Of a stretch of DNA of 64,000 bases, positions 9,005 to 17,394 are shown piece by piece (the stretch's first letter is position 1; the number at the start of each line of letters is the position of its first letter). The position numbers were made by a program, and so were the translations under genes. The notes under the pieces were generated by a model. It searched no databases. It was not told the DNA's origin and saw only the letters and a list, made by a program, of their open reading frames with translations. The stretch comes from SM23-73-3 sp964580215 (lineage in GTDB: Bacteria; Zixibacteria; MSB-5A5; SM1-73): assembly GCA_964580215.1 (NCBI GenBank), contig CAZOJT010000011.1, positions 1 through 64,000 on the forward strand. The letters are read 5' to 3'.

Positions 9005-9874
9005 CTAAGACCTCTTCCTTTTCCTCAATGAGAAGAAAGCCAGATTACCTATTATGATAAACAAACAGATCACCGCATGGGCTACGGCTTGAGAGAACAT
9101 ATATCTCACCGCTATTCCTGGTATTCCCAGGACAGTTTCATATTCAGCTCCACCCTTCATTCCTCCCAAAACTCCAGCCAGTTGTCCGGTCTGAACGTAT
9201 GGATACATCGAAGGGGCTTGAACCGCGGTGTTGCCTGCCGCCAATTTAACATGAAAAACGTCCACTGCATATTGCACCCACTCCTGTGTTCCCGGATACC
9301 CGGCCGACAGACTATATATAAGATCTACGTTATCATAGTTTTTGACACCCTTCATCAGAGGAAGCTCAGAAAGAGGCGTCCCCTGACCATCTTTGGGATA
9401 TGATTCCTCAAAACTATGTCCCATTCGATCGATCACCACCTCGTTGCCGGCGGTGAATCCTAAATTGACATAATCTATGCCATACTGCAGATTCTTAGCT
9501 TTTATGTCTTCATCCTTAAAGACTTCTTCTAAAGCCATGTTTGCCTGAAGCGGACCCTGGGGCCATAAGCCCATGATGATCACCTTCAAATCCTTTCTAA
9601 AACAATGCCTGAAGAAGGCCTCAGCCATAGGTTGAAGTTCGGGCATGGAGCCGGGATCATAATCAAAGGAGACCAATACCTTGGAACCCGCGGGAAGTTC
9701 TTCGATGGCGTCATACACCCCTCGCACAATCGGAGTTACCGGTATATGCATAGATACTTTAAAAAACAAGGGCACGGCAATAGCTACGGCGATGAAAAGG
9801 AATATTATCCTTCGATCGATGCTTAAAAGCTTTTCCCAAAAGCTCTTCTCTTCTTGGTTGTTTTCCTGATTCAT
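9005..9874 (-). CDS. Cassette 3 component B, two-anchor globular protein
   Basis: 289 residues. N-terminal charged leader, helix (about 23-42), periplasmic domain, C-terminal helix and RKRKRS tail. Blocks VLVSFDYDPGSMPELQPM, IDYVNLGFTAGNEVV, LMKGVKNYDNV, GYPGTQEWV, YPYVQTGQLAGVLGGMKGG. It is nearer to copy 1 than to copy 2. The charge pattern around both helices places the central domain outside the cytoplasm, opposite the DUF6754 domain of component D. No cysteine or classical metal-binding motif is conserved across the three copies, arguing against a metalloenzyme. Confidence 0.8.
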   Translation of the reverse strand: MNQENNQEEKSFWEKLLSIDRRIIFLFIAVAIAVPLFFKVSMHIPVTPIVRGVYDAIEELPAGSKVLVSFDYDPGSMPELQPMAEAFFRHCFRKDLKVIIMGLWPQGPLQANMALEEVFKDEDIKAKNLQYGIDYVNLGFTAGNEVVIDRMGHSFEESYPKDGQGTPLSELPLMKGVKNYDNVDLIYSLSAGYPGTQEWVQYAVDVFHVKLAAGNTAVQAPSMYPYVQTGQLAGVLGGMKGGAEYETVLGIPGIAVRYMFSQAVAHAVICLFIIIGNLAFFSLRKRKRS

Positions 9875-9880
9875 CTTTAT

Positions 9881-10528
9881 TTAATCTCCTCCCATGTAAG
9901 TCCTCTCCAGTCCCAATATCACGCGCAGCGCTGAGGAAACCAGCCCCAGAGCTATGCCTATCATGATAGCCCTCTGTCCTGCCGTCTGGGGGAAATCCAT
10001 GATCCAGTCTGCCGCATTTCCCAATCGATATCCTTCGGGAAGCCAGACGGTAATCCAGTCTCCGATGGGAACCCGACCCAACATCAGCACAAAGGCTGCT
10101 ACTAAAAGCATGGTGGCTTCCACATTTCTTGCCCGAAAAGCCCGATAGGAGGCTGAAGCGACAAAGAAAGCCAGAAGGGCGAACATGGTGGCGGAAAGCG
10201 GATAATACACATGGATATAGAGATAGTAGAAGGGTGTGCCCACCTCTGAAAATGACCTCCCGCCGGAGAAGAACAGGCCAGGTATGGTTATCACCAAAAA
10301 TCCTAAAATTACTACTATCCCGAAGGGCCAATCCCTTTGTTTCTTATAAATCTTATCTGCATTGATTCTGAGCAGGTTCAAAACCCCTAAATAGATGGCA
10401 AATGCGGCTATTATAAAAAACCAGTCTTCGAACATATCTTTCAATATGTTGAGAGGGGGAATAAAGTGGGCGATTATCATGGTGAGCCCCACCATGGCGG
10501 TCAAAACTAAGGGAACCTCTCTTCGCAT
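9881..10528 (-). CDS. Cassette 3 component C, six-helix membrane protein
   Basis: 215 residues, about six helices, opening MRREVPLVLT and closing ILGLERTYMGGD. The middle block YPLSATMFALLAFFVASASYRAFRA aligns with both paralogues. Only 6 bp separate it from B3 and 21 bp from D3, so the four genes of this copy form a compact unit. Function unknown. Confidence 0.8.
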   Translation of the reverse strand: MRREVPLVLTAMVGLTMIIAHFIPPLNILKDMFEDWFFIIAAFAIYLGVLNLLRINADKIYKKQRDWPFGIVVILGFLVITIPGLFFSGGRSFSEVGTPFYYLYIHVYYPLSATMFALLAFFVASASYRAFRARNVEATMLLVAAFVLMLGRVPIGDWITVWLPEGYRLGNAADWIMDFPQTAGQRAIMIGIALGLVSSALRVILGLERTYMGGD

Positions 10529-10549
10529 TTTCCTCTCCTCTAATCCTCC

Positions 10550-11797
10550 TTAGAAAAGCTTTTCTGCTAAATTGGGAAGGTTCCATCCAAAAACTGAATT
10601 TAGGGTAAGCAAGACTACCCCTGCAAAAATGACCAAAAGGAAGATGAACTTGCCCACATCCTGTCCCTTGAGACTTCCCAAAAGCTTGGGGTCCTTGGAA
10701 AGATAGGCGGAAGCGGCAAAGAGCTCCTCGCCGATCAAAGTGTAATCACAACAGGCGACGAAGAACGGGAGCTGAGACGGCATGGCGGTCCCGGCGATCT
10801 GAATAGCGCCAATGGAGTTGGCCGTTTCCGCCAGGATCAATGACTCCGCATAAAACTGCCCCTGAAGAAAAACAACCGCCGGTTTTTCCCTTATGAAGAG
10901 ACCGTCCAGTGCAGCGGCGTAACCAAACTGATCATCGGTTAGGTAATAAACCATGTTGTCGTTGTAAGCATCCGGTCTTCCGGCGTTGAGGTATGCCTCT
11001 TTTACCGTCTCTCTGCAAGTGACCATGACTAAAGATCTTGAGACCGGCACCTCCAATTTGGTTTCATATTCAGCCGCCAGCTTGGCCACCCTTCCCAGAA
11101 TGGTGACGCCGGCGATGGTCTGCATGCTGTCCATATCCATGATACCGGGTATAAAGATTATCTTTCGTCCCATCTCAGTCGCCCGTCCCACCGCATCATC
11201 CACCGCCTCCAGCCCGGCGATCTTACGGATAAAAAGCTCCTTGCCAGTCTTGGCGCTGTTTATGAAGTAAAAGATGGCAAACCCGATTATCAAAGCAAGG
11301 ATAAACAGAGTCAACCTGCTTAAATCGAACCATTGAACCTTGGAAAAAGCCGGATTGCTCGGCAACGATAGGGATGTCCCTGCCAGTGAGATCACCTTGA
11401 TTTTGTAAAAATATCTCACCTTATTTTTGGTATCACTGTCGGAAAATGAAGTTGCGCCAGGAGCAGTGTTTCCGATATGTTCGTAACCTTCATCTCTGTT
11501 TGTGGATCTGAGGATTTCGTATTCGGTCACATTGTTTGCTCCTTCTCCGTCGTCAGCCGATTTCTCCCAACTGATGGTGATAGCGCCCCCTTTGTCGTTG
11601 GGGATATCTTTGGCAGTCACGTTGGCGGGGGGAGCGGGAAGAGGGGCTTCTGCTTCCTCGACGGGTTCGCCCTCAACTTCAGATGTCTCTTGTGCTTCAA
11701 CCGGAAATGGTGTGAGCAGGAAAAGAATAGCAAGAAGAAATATCAAGAAGAAAAACGTCGATTTTGATTCAAAAAACGGGGTATGTGTTTTAATCAT
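10550..11797 (-). CDS. Cassette 3 component D, Fn3 plus DUF6754-like domain
   Basis: 415 residues: signal peptide ending PVEAQE (about 1-36), acidic linker rich in Glu and Pro, an Fn3-like domain (about 52-150), membrane helix (near 160-180) with basic NSAKTGKELFIRK after it, then the DUF6754-like domain with GRATEMGRKIIFIPG, NAGRPDAYN, FYAESLILAETA, QIAGTAMPSQLPFFV and CDYTLIGEELFAASAYLS, and a final helix. First gene of the three-cassette run. A promoter at 12000-12028 implies a ~195-nt leader; the ATG itself lacks a clear ribosome-binding site. Probable anchor that joins periplasmic and cytoplasmic sides of the complex. Confidence 0.82.
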   Translation of the reverse strand: MIKTHTPFFESKSTFFFLIFLLAILFLLTPFPVEAQETSEVEGEPVEEAEAPLPAPPANVTAKDIPNDKGGAITISWEKSADDGEGANNVTEYEILRSTNRDEGYEHIGNTAPGATSFSDSDTKNKVRYFYKIKVISLAGTSLSLPSNPAFSKVQWFDLSRLTLFILALIIGFAIFYFINSAKTGKELFIRKIAGLEAVDDAVGRATEMGRKIIFIPGIMDMDSMQTIAGVTILGRVAKLAAEYETKLEVPVSRSLVMVTCRETVKEAYLNAGRPDAYNDNMVYYLTDDQFGYAAALDGLFIREKPAVVFLQGQFYAESLILAETANSIGAIQIAGTAMPSQLPFFVACCDYTLIGEELFAASAYLSKDPKLLGSLKGQDVGKFIFLLVIFAGVVLLTLNSVFGWNLPNLAEKLF

Positions 11798-11895
11798 GGC
11801 TTTTTAAAAAATAAAAAACCTCCGAAGATGGTTTACCTAAGAAGGTTCAATTTCAAGTAATTTCAAGACGGTTAACTGTTACAACTTTATTTTTG

Positions 11896-11924
11896 ATTTC
11901 AGCTTTGCCCGGCAAGCCTGAAAT
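11896..11924. promoter_or_regulatory. Hairpin in the long leader of the cassette run
   Basis: ATTTCAG (11896-11902) pairs with CTGAAAT (11918-11924) and the inner part TTGCC/GGCAA extends it. It falls within the predicted ~195-nt leader of component D3. No U-tract follows on either strand, so it is not an intrinsic terminator; it could be a control structure or a repeat. I match it to no known riboswitch. Confidence 0.4.
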
Positions 11925-11999
11925 GATTTGTAGCATCATAGAGTTCTCGAACCAAACTTGAAAAGCTTCACACCAACTTTACTCGCCCCTAGATTTTTT

Positions 12000-12028
12000 A
12001 ATTTACCACAAGGACTCAATTAAGTCAA
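12000..12028 (-). promoter_or_regulatory. Sigma70-like promoter of the cassette run
   Basis: On the minus strand TTGACT (12023-12028) and TAAATT (12000-12005) are separated by exactly 17 bp. It lies downstream of the terminator-like palindrome at 12211-12240, so the cassettes appear to have their own promoter rather than relying on readthrough from the barrel/KOW gene. Confidence 0.6.
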
Positions 12029-12204
12029 GGAAAAAATTAGGGTTTGTCAACGCAAATTAAAAATGTCAGGTGCGAAGCATTCATACGAATTTTTTGCAAA
12101 TTTAAAATGTCAGTAATTTATGGTTATGAGCTCATTTTCGTGTAAAGCAAGCGATTTGAGGCATTTCCTTTTTTGATTCAAATAAGACAAGCTTTCTATG
12201 ATTA

Positions 12205-12240
12205 CAAAAAGCCAGCACCTAACTTAAGTTAGGTGCTGGC
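12205..12240 (-). terminator. Perfect 30-bp palindrome with T-tract
   Basis: 12211-12240 is a perfect palindrome with arms GCCAGCACCTAACTT and its complement. On the minus strand it is followed by TTTTTGTAAT, fitting an intrinsic terminator for the upstream 15.4-12.3 kb genes. The core CTAACTTAAGTTAG recurs in a second palindrome at 27107-27136. Just beyond it the gap also carries direct repeats with AAATGTCAG (12061 and 12106) and the word CATTCATACGAAT (12078-12090), which recurs at 53869. Confidence 0.7.
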
Positions 12241-12327
12241 GCTTATTTCCGCACATCATAAAATAGTTAGATTATTGCTATGTCGGCATAATGTTGGACC
12301 AACACACAACGGCAGATTTTTTCTGTT

Positions 12328-13455
12328 TTATTCCTCCAGCATCTCTACGTTAGCCCGTGGGATTATGGCTTTGGTTCCGTCTGCGAACTCCACCTCCAGA
12401 ACCCTGGCAGATGATTCCGATTCTAACTTCTGCAGGGCTGGAGGGAGGCCACTCACCTTACCCAATCGTCCAAAATGGGGCTCGCGGATCACTCGCACCG
12501 GGTAGCCCTCGGTGAGTCCAACAGTCTCAAATTCCTCCACCTCCTTCTTTTTATGCACATCCCCTTCAAACGGAATCACCACCTCCGGACGGATAACCCC
12601 TGCTCGAATCTGAGTGGCTCCATTTATACAAGCCATCTTGCCTTCTTTTGATTTCAAGAGGGAAAACGTCTTCTCAGCCATGTTCATCTGTCCGAATCCT
12701 TCGGTGACCACCAGGGTTATTCCCAATTCCTCCGATCCGGTGATAGCTACACCCAAGTCGTATCCTAAGAAGTCTCTTAAGTCTTTGTCGTCGAATCCAC
12801 CCACCACGATTCCCTTAGCACCCAGTCTTATGGCTTTTTTTATGGCATCTGCAGTGACCAACCCCCCCCCAATGACTACTTTATCTTTGCACTCCTTCTC
12901 GATTAACTTGTCTGTCAACACTTCAGTACTATCTTTCACCACCACCTTGATCTCTCCATGCGTCTCACCTCCGATGCCGAAGATACCTTGAATAAAGGAT
13001 GCCCAGGTGGAAACCGCCACCCCTTCTCTCTCATATACCTCCATCACTTCCCCCTCCAGATATGCCTTGATCTCCACCGGGATGGGATTCCCTCGGATCA
13101 AAACCTGTCCGGTGACCGAAGAGATGCTCTCCACGCTTCCTTCTGTTTTGGTTTTGCATTCTGAGGAGAAAAGCCCGAAGAAGCTTTTGCTCTTAGCAAT
13201 AACCTCTCCATCTTTGACCTTTTCTCCCTCTTTTTTCAGCATATAATGCATTATGTCCTCTGGCGGGATACCCAAAATGTTAGCCACGTTGATCGGTTGC
13301 ACGTTTCCCGGAAGCAGGGTTCGAGCCACTACCGTATCCGGCCTTACCTTGTCTCCAACCTTACTGAGAACGTCTCCCTTCAATGGAAGTATTCTCTTCT
13401 TGGTTAAAAGAACCTTTTCCGTTACTTTAAGTCCCGGCGTATATGCATGACCCAT
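12328..13455 (-). CDS. Barrel-sandwich and KOW-like protein linked to the cassettes
   Basis: 375 residues, no signal peptide or helix. Residues ~1-100 have repeating G-D-x-V-x(4)-V-V patterns (GDVLSKVGDKVRPDTVVA, KKEGEKVKDGEVIAKSKS) as in biotinyl/lipoyl-like or barrel-sandwich folds. A middle domain (about 195-320) has Rossmann-like strand-loop patterns (VVIGGGLVTADAIKKA, GIVVGGFD). The C-terminus (about 325-375) resembles a KOW motif (GYPVRVIREPHFGRLGKV ending IPRANVEMLEE). The ATG has AAGGAG upstream. It precedes the cassettes on the same strand but is separated from them by a terminator-like palindrome and a promoter. Soluble partner or adaptor of the membrane complex is an inference; I recognise no named family for the whole protein. 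Confidence 0.7.
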   Translation of the reverse strand: MGHAYTPGLKVTEKVLLTKKRILPLKGDVLSKVGDKVRPDTVVARTLLPGNVQPINVANILGIPPEDIMHYMLKKEGEKVKDGEVIAKSKSFFGLFSSECKTKTEGSVESISSVTGQVLIRGNPIPVEIKAYLEGEVMEVYEREGVAVSTWASFIQGIFGIGGETHGEIKVVVKDSTEVLTDKLIEKECKDKVVIGGGLVTADAIKKAIRLGAKGIVVGGFDDKDLRDFLGYDLGVAITGSEELGITLVVTEGFGQMNMAEKTFSLLKSKEGKMACINGATQIRAGVIRPEVVIPFEGDVHKKKEVEEFETVGLTEGYPVRVIREPHFGRLGKVSGLPPALQKLESESSARVLEVEFADGTKAIIPRANVEMLEE

Positions 13456-13475
13456 TTAAATAGCTCCTTATTTTT

Positions 13476-14039
13476 TCACTCAAAGAATTTATGTTTCTCC
13501 AAGAAGTTGTATTTCTCCTTTATCAGATCCTGTGGAAATTTTGGTTTTAGATCACTCACTTTTCTTAATACCATCTGCTTGTGTTTTATATCATTGTCAC
13601 ACAGACTCTTGGTTTTTTCAAAAACATAGTGTATCGTTGCCAAAAGCTCCAAATCCGCAGGTTCTTCAGAACCAAATGTTTCAATAATCTTGTTAATATC
13701 TTTTATATTTTTCTGTACAAAACTTTCTGCATCTTTTTCACATCCTTGAGTTGATTTACTCTCGATACGGATGATTTCGTATCCCATCTTCTTCGGATCC
13801 TCTTGGATTTTAATCAAACCAAAAAGTTGCATCATATCTAAGTCCTGTTTCAACGAATCTGAATATGGTCCAAAGTGATAAAAATAGAATTCATACTGAA
13901 GGGGTAATTCTGAATATGTTTTAAGAAAATAAAACACCTTCTGAATAACGACTTTACCAAAATAGTGCCTTTTTTCACCAAGCTTGTTTATCACATAACT
14001 TATTATTCCGTAACGAGCAAAATCATCCATTGCTACCAT
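13476..14039 (-). CDS. YwgA / SocA-like (Panacea, DUF4065-type) protein
   Basis: 187 residues. The N-terminal pattern LGEKRHYFGKVVIQKVFYFL followed by YEFYFYHFGPYSDSLKQDL is typical of the Panacea/SocA-like domain seen in YwgA of Bacillus and in toxin-antitoxin antitoxins. The ATG follows AAGGAGGTG with ideal spacing. It starts 25 bp after the HD-domain gene. Established context: in Bacillus ywgA lies beside the HD-domain gene ywfO, so the pair here looks like a conserved partnership. Inference: antitoxin-like regulator or partner of the HD enzyme. It is lysine-rich and A/T-rich compared with the cassette genes and may be an insertion into the operon. Confidence 0.7.
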   Translation of the reverse strand: MVAMDDFARYGIISYVINKLGEKRHYFGKVVIQKVFYFLKTYSELPLQYEFYFYHFGPYSDSLKQDLDMMQLFGLIKIQEDPKKMGYEIIRIESKSTQGCEKDAESFVQKNIKDINKIIETFGSEEPADLELLATIHYVFEKTKSLCDNDIKHKQMVLRKVSDLKPKFPQDLIKEKYNFLEKHKFFE

Positions 14040-14064
14040 AGCTGCACCTCCTTCGAGTTGGAAT

Positions 14065-15372
14065 CTATGATTCCTTCCAAGACATTCCTCTGACGTATTC
14101 TTTTATCTCGTTCATAATTGATGATTCTTGACAATAGAGCCTTAGTATATCGAATTTTTTAAGGTTCCTAAGGAGATCGGTTTTGTAACTAATACTGGAG
14201 TAGTGTGGATCTGAACCAGCATCTTCGGTTTTGTAAATAAAGTCTTCTTCCTCTTCCAAAAACTTGTTCGGCGCCTCGCTTGCTCTATCTATTCTGAAGT
14301 CTATATCCTTAAATTTTGGTACACCTTTCAGTTTCTCTACATTCTCATAAAATCTTCTCTTTTCCCATCGTGCTGTGGCCTCATTTCTCAACTCAACGTA
14401 GTGAATAGGCTTATAGTGTTTACGCTCGATAACAACCCGGGCTTTGTCACCTTTCTCACCCTCTTTTTTCATAGCTTCTTTCATTAAATGAACAACGTAG
14501 TAATCATCGTAGATCAAATATTTTTGTAGGTTTTCAGGATATTTGTTATCAGGGAGAACTGATTTCAAGAAATCTGTTAGATGAAAATCATATGCTCTTC
14601 TAATATCATGAAAATACACCTGCAAAAACATGTAGTATCTTGCCAGAATAAGCCCTTCAGCGGCCAATATGCCACCCTCTTCGATTCCTAATACCGGTTG
14701 TTGCCTTAATTCTGCTATTAGTAAAGTATTGGTTAAACGGTCTATATCGAAACGACCATAATGCACCCCAGCGTAATGGGAGTCTCGCCAGAGATAATCC
14801 ATTTTGTCAACATCTAAGGGACCGTCAATTATTTGTTGCAATAAGGGGTCAACGCCGATGTTTCTTGAAACGAAATCAGCTACTTTTTCTGTCGTTATAT
14901 CCATCTCTTTGATTTCCTGCGATTCGAAAATCTGCTGAAGCTCATGATTTTCTTTAATAATTCTGGCTGTGTATTGTTTATGACTTAAACCCGGTCTAAA
15001 AAGCTCTTTTTCTCCGACGTGTGAAAAGGCTGGATGTCCAATATCGTGGAGAAGTGCCACGAGTCGGATTAAAGCTCGTTTCCTGTCTACTTGTTCTCTA
15101 TCTTGAGTCCAATCTACAATTCTGTCTCCTTTCCCGTCTTTCTCTACTACTGTATTAAAAACTCTATCAGCTAATTCCATGGTTCCAAGCGAATGAGCAA
15201 ATCGTGTATGGTCTGCTCCATGATATACTAAATAGGTTGTTCCCAATTGCTTTATCCTTCTCAGTCTTTGAAAAACGGAGGTGTCGATTATTTTCCGCTC
15301 TATGTCATAAACTTTTATAAACCCATGAATCGGGTCCCTGAAAATATGATATTTGCCAAAATAGTCACCCAT
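14065..15372 (-). CDS. HD-domain phosphohydrolase (YwfO / dNTPase-like)
   Basis: 435 residues. The HD domain is clear: HTRFAHSLGTMELADRV (first His), ALLHDIGHPAFSHVGE (His-Asp pair) and a downstream DGPLDVDKMDYLWRDSHYAG typical of the SAMHD1/dGTPase-like branch with Asp as last ligand. Family members hydrolyse nucleoside triphosphates or bind nucleotides; the substrate here is unknown. A strong promoter with an operator-like inverted repeat lies directly upstream and leaves a leader of only a few bases. Paired with the YwgA-like gene 25 bp downstream. Possible roles include nucleotide-pool control or defence; context favours a self-contained two-gene module. Confidence 0.82.
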   Translation of the reverse strand: MGDYFGKYHIFRDPIHGFIKVYDIERKIIDTSVFQRLRRIKQLGTTYLVYHGADHTRFAHSLGTMELADRVFNTVVEKDGKGDRIVDWTQDREQVDRKRALIRLVALLHDIGHPAFSHVGEKELFRPGLSHKQYTARIIKENHELQQIFESQEIKEMDITTEKVADFVSRNIGVDPLLQQIIDGPLDVDKMDYLWRDSHYAGVHYGRFDIDRLTNTLLIAELRQQPVLGIEEGGILAAEGLILARYYMFLQVYFHDIRRAYDFHLTDFLKSVLPDNKYPENLQKYLIYDDYYVVHLMKEAMKKEGEKGDKARVVIERKHYKPIHYVELRNEATARWEKRRFYENVEKLKGVPKFKDIDFRIDRASEAPNKFLEEEEDFIYKTEDAGSDPHYSSISYKTDLLRNLKKFDILRLYCQESSIMNEIKEYVRGMSWKES

Positions 15373-15386
15373 GAGTTGCGCTCACC

Positions 15387-15415
15387 AATATACTGCACTT
15401 ATGTGCACTTGTCAA
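15387..15415 (-). promoter_or_regulatory. Strong promoter with operator-like repeat for the HD/YwgA pair
   Basis: Minus strand: perfect TTGACA (15410-15415), 17-bp spacer, TATATT (15387-15392). The spacer holds the inverted repeat TGCAC-TTAT-GTGCA (plus-strand reading), a good operator position. Predicted start lies less than 10 bases from the ATG at 15372, so the message is nearly leaderless. Confidence 0.75.
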
Positions 15416-15507
15416 GAGAAAAGTTCAAAATTTTTTGCCGGTTCGGTTCTGCCTATTCTTCTCTCCGCTATATTACAATGAACTGATAAACGGCCGTGTG
15501 CGTTGTT

Positions 15508-17352
15508 TCACAATCTCTCCAACGCTTCTTGGGGGTAGATGTCCAGCGCAATCATCCACTCTTTCAGTTTTTGCACTCTGACTTTGTGATCAGTCGGCAG
15601 ATGGAATGGTCTTCCCCGGCAATCGATGATGATTCCGTTCGCTCCTCCATGAATCGTCGTCTCCTCCTTGTTTCCCTTTCCTCCACCCACATCGAAACCT
15701 CGATGCGGCTCCAGGGCTGCCTTACAGGTTAATGGAACTCCGGTCTTTTCATCCAATCCCAGGGGTATTCTTCTCATCTCTCCATATTTTACCGAGCTTT
15801 CTTCGGTCTTCCCGTCAGGCATGATAAATTTGTAGTCCAAAATCTCCCTTTCCTCTTTGGATTCACCCACCGGTGCGATGCAGGTGCCCAGATGAATCAA
15901 ACAATCTTTGTCAAACACCTGAGTGGCGGCTTTGGGGTGAACCGTGGACAGGACACCCAACTGGGGCATCATGAAGATGGAGTCAACTGCTAAACGGGTT
16001 ATCCCTTCCGGCAGGAAACCATCGATCAGCATCAAAGCAGCCTGTTGTCTTCGGGGAGCATGAGAGAGCACCCCTCCGGAACCGACGAGTATGCTCAAAC
16101 TCATCATGTTAACCAGGGTCTGGCCACCTAACTCCTGCTCAAAGGCATCTCCAATGGTTCTCTGTTGTTGAACTCCTTTCAAAGCGGTGGCAAAGGACTT
16201 ATGCTGGATGAATGCCAGCCTTAACGCCTCTTTGGCTATCGCCTGTTCGAAGATCAACTCCTCCATCATCTGAGGGATGGTAGTCGGTCGGATCATCTTG
16301 TTTTTCACCCGGTTTCTCAGATCTCTTTCGTCCATGTGAAAGGGGACCCAACGCATCACATTCTCCAAGCCCGTTTCAGCAAAAACGTTGGAGACCGAGT
16401 AGCTCATTCCGAGATTGGCGCTAACCGTGCGGTTGAAGACTCCTTGAAAAACGGAGAATATATCGGTGGTCGCTCCTCCGATGTCCACCCCGACCGCCTC
16501 GATTCCCTCCTGGTCGGCAATGGTCTTGATGATAAGCCCCACCGCTCCGGGAGTGGGCATGATGGGTGCATCGGTCCAGGTCATCAACTTGCGGTAACCG
16601 GGAGCCTGTGCCATCACGTGTTCCATGAAAAGATCGTGGATCTTTTCACGAGCCGGCAGGAGATTTTCCCTTTCCAGCACCGGCCTTAGGTTATCCACGA
16701 TGTCTAAATCAACTTTGTCCTGCAGAGTCTCTTTGATCGCTTCTCTGGCATCCACGTTGCCAGCGTAGATGATGGGGAGTTTATATCCAATCCCCAATCT
16801 CGGCTTGGGATCAGCGGCAGAAATCAATTCAGCTATTTCCACCACGTGAGTAGTTGTGCCACCGTCGATGCCACCTGATAAGAGGATCATATCGGGTCTT
16901 AGATGTCTGATTCTTTGAATCTGCTGATGGGGAAGCCTTTTGTCGTTGGATGCGATCACGTCCATGACGATGGCGCCTGCTCCCAGAGCGGCTCGTTCGG
17001 CCGATTCGGCGGTCATGCTTCTGACCACCCCCGCCACCATCATCTGCAGACCCCCGCCGGCTGAGGAGGTGGAAATATAGAGGTCAGTGCCAATGTTATC
17101 CTTAGCGGGTGAGATGATCTTGCCATCCTCATCTAACAGCTTTCTTCCGGTGAGATCTTCCACCTCGCCTACGGCATTTAAAACACCCATGGTGACGTCC
17201 TCAAAGGGAGTCTCCACCGTGGTGGGCGCTTCTCCCCTCACGATCAATCGATATTCCTCCCCCTTCTTCTCAATCAAGATCGCTTTGGTGGTGGTGCTGC
17301 CGCAATCAGTAGCTAAAATCACATTAATGTCTTCAGGTTTTAGGTCTTTCAT
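15508..17352 (-). CDS. GlmL/MutL-type ASKHA ATPase
   Basis: 614 residues. Residues 11-24 (VILATDCGSTTTKA) form the phosphate-1 loop of the ASKHA fold and VGVDIGGATTDIFSVF the second phosphate loop. The protein matches the GlmL/MutL family encoded beside glutamate mutase in Clostridium, where a reactivation or chaperone role is assumed. It is longer than the clostridial protein (about 460 residues as I recall), with a C-terminal extension. No glmS/glmE (mutS/mutE) genes are in the window. It heads the gene group that leads to the barrel/KOW protein and the cassettes, so its partner may be that system rather than a B12 mutase. ATG has GAAGGAG upstream. Confidence 0.8.
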   Translation of the reverse strand: MKDLKPEDINVILATDCGSTTTKAILIEKKGEEYRLIVRGEAPTTVETPFEDVTMGVLNAVGEVEDLTGRKLLDEDGKIISPAKDNIGTDLYISTSSAGGGLQMMVAGVVRSMTAESAERAALGAGAIVMDVIASNDKRLPHQQIQRIRHLRPDMILLSGGIDGGTTTHVVEIAELISAADPKPRLGIGYKLPIIYAGNVDAREAIKETLQDKVDLDIVDNLRPVLERENLLPAREKIHDLFMEHVMAQAPGYRKLMTWTDAPIMPTPGAVGLIIKTIADQEGIEAVGVDIGGATTDIFSVFQGVFNRTVSANLGMSYSVSNVFAETGLENVMRWVPFHMDERDLRNRVKNKMIRPTTIPQMMEELIFEQAIAKEALRLAFIQHKSFATALKGVQQQRTIGDAFEQELGGQTLVNMMSLSILVGSGGVLSHAPRRQQAALMLIDGFLPEGITRLAVDSIFMMPQLGVLSTVHPKAATQVFDKDCLIHLGTCIAPVGESKEEREILDYKFIMPDGKTEESSVKYGEMRRIPLGLDEKTGVPLTCKAALEPHRGFDVGGGKGNKEETTIHGGANGIIIDCRGRPFHLPTDHKVRVQKLKEWMIALDIYPQEALERL

Positions 17353-17394
17353 GTTGCTCCTTCTCTTTTTCGCTTGCTACATATTCAGATTATC

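Noticed and set aside
16336..16689. Long plus-strand frame opposite the GlmL-like gene
   Set aside because: Antisense shadow of a clearly coding region.
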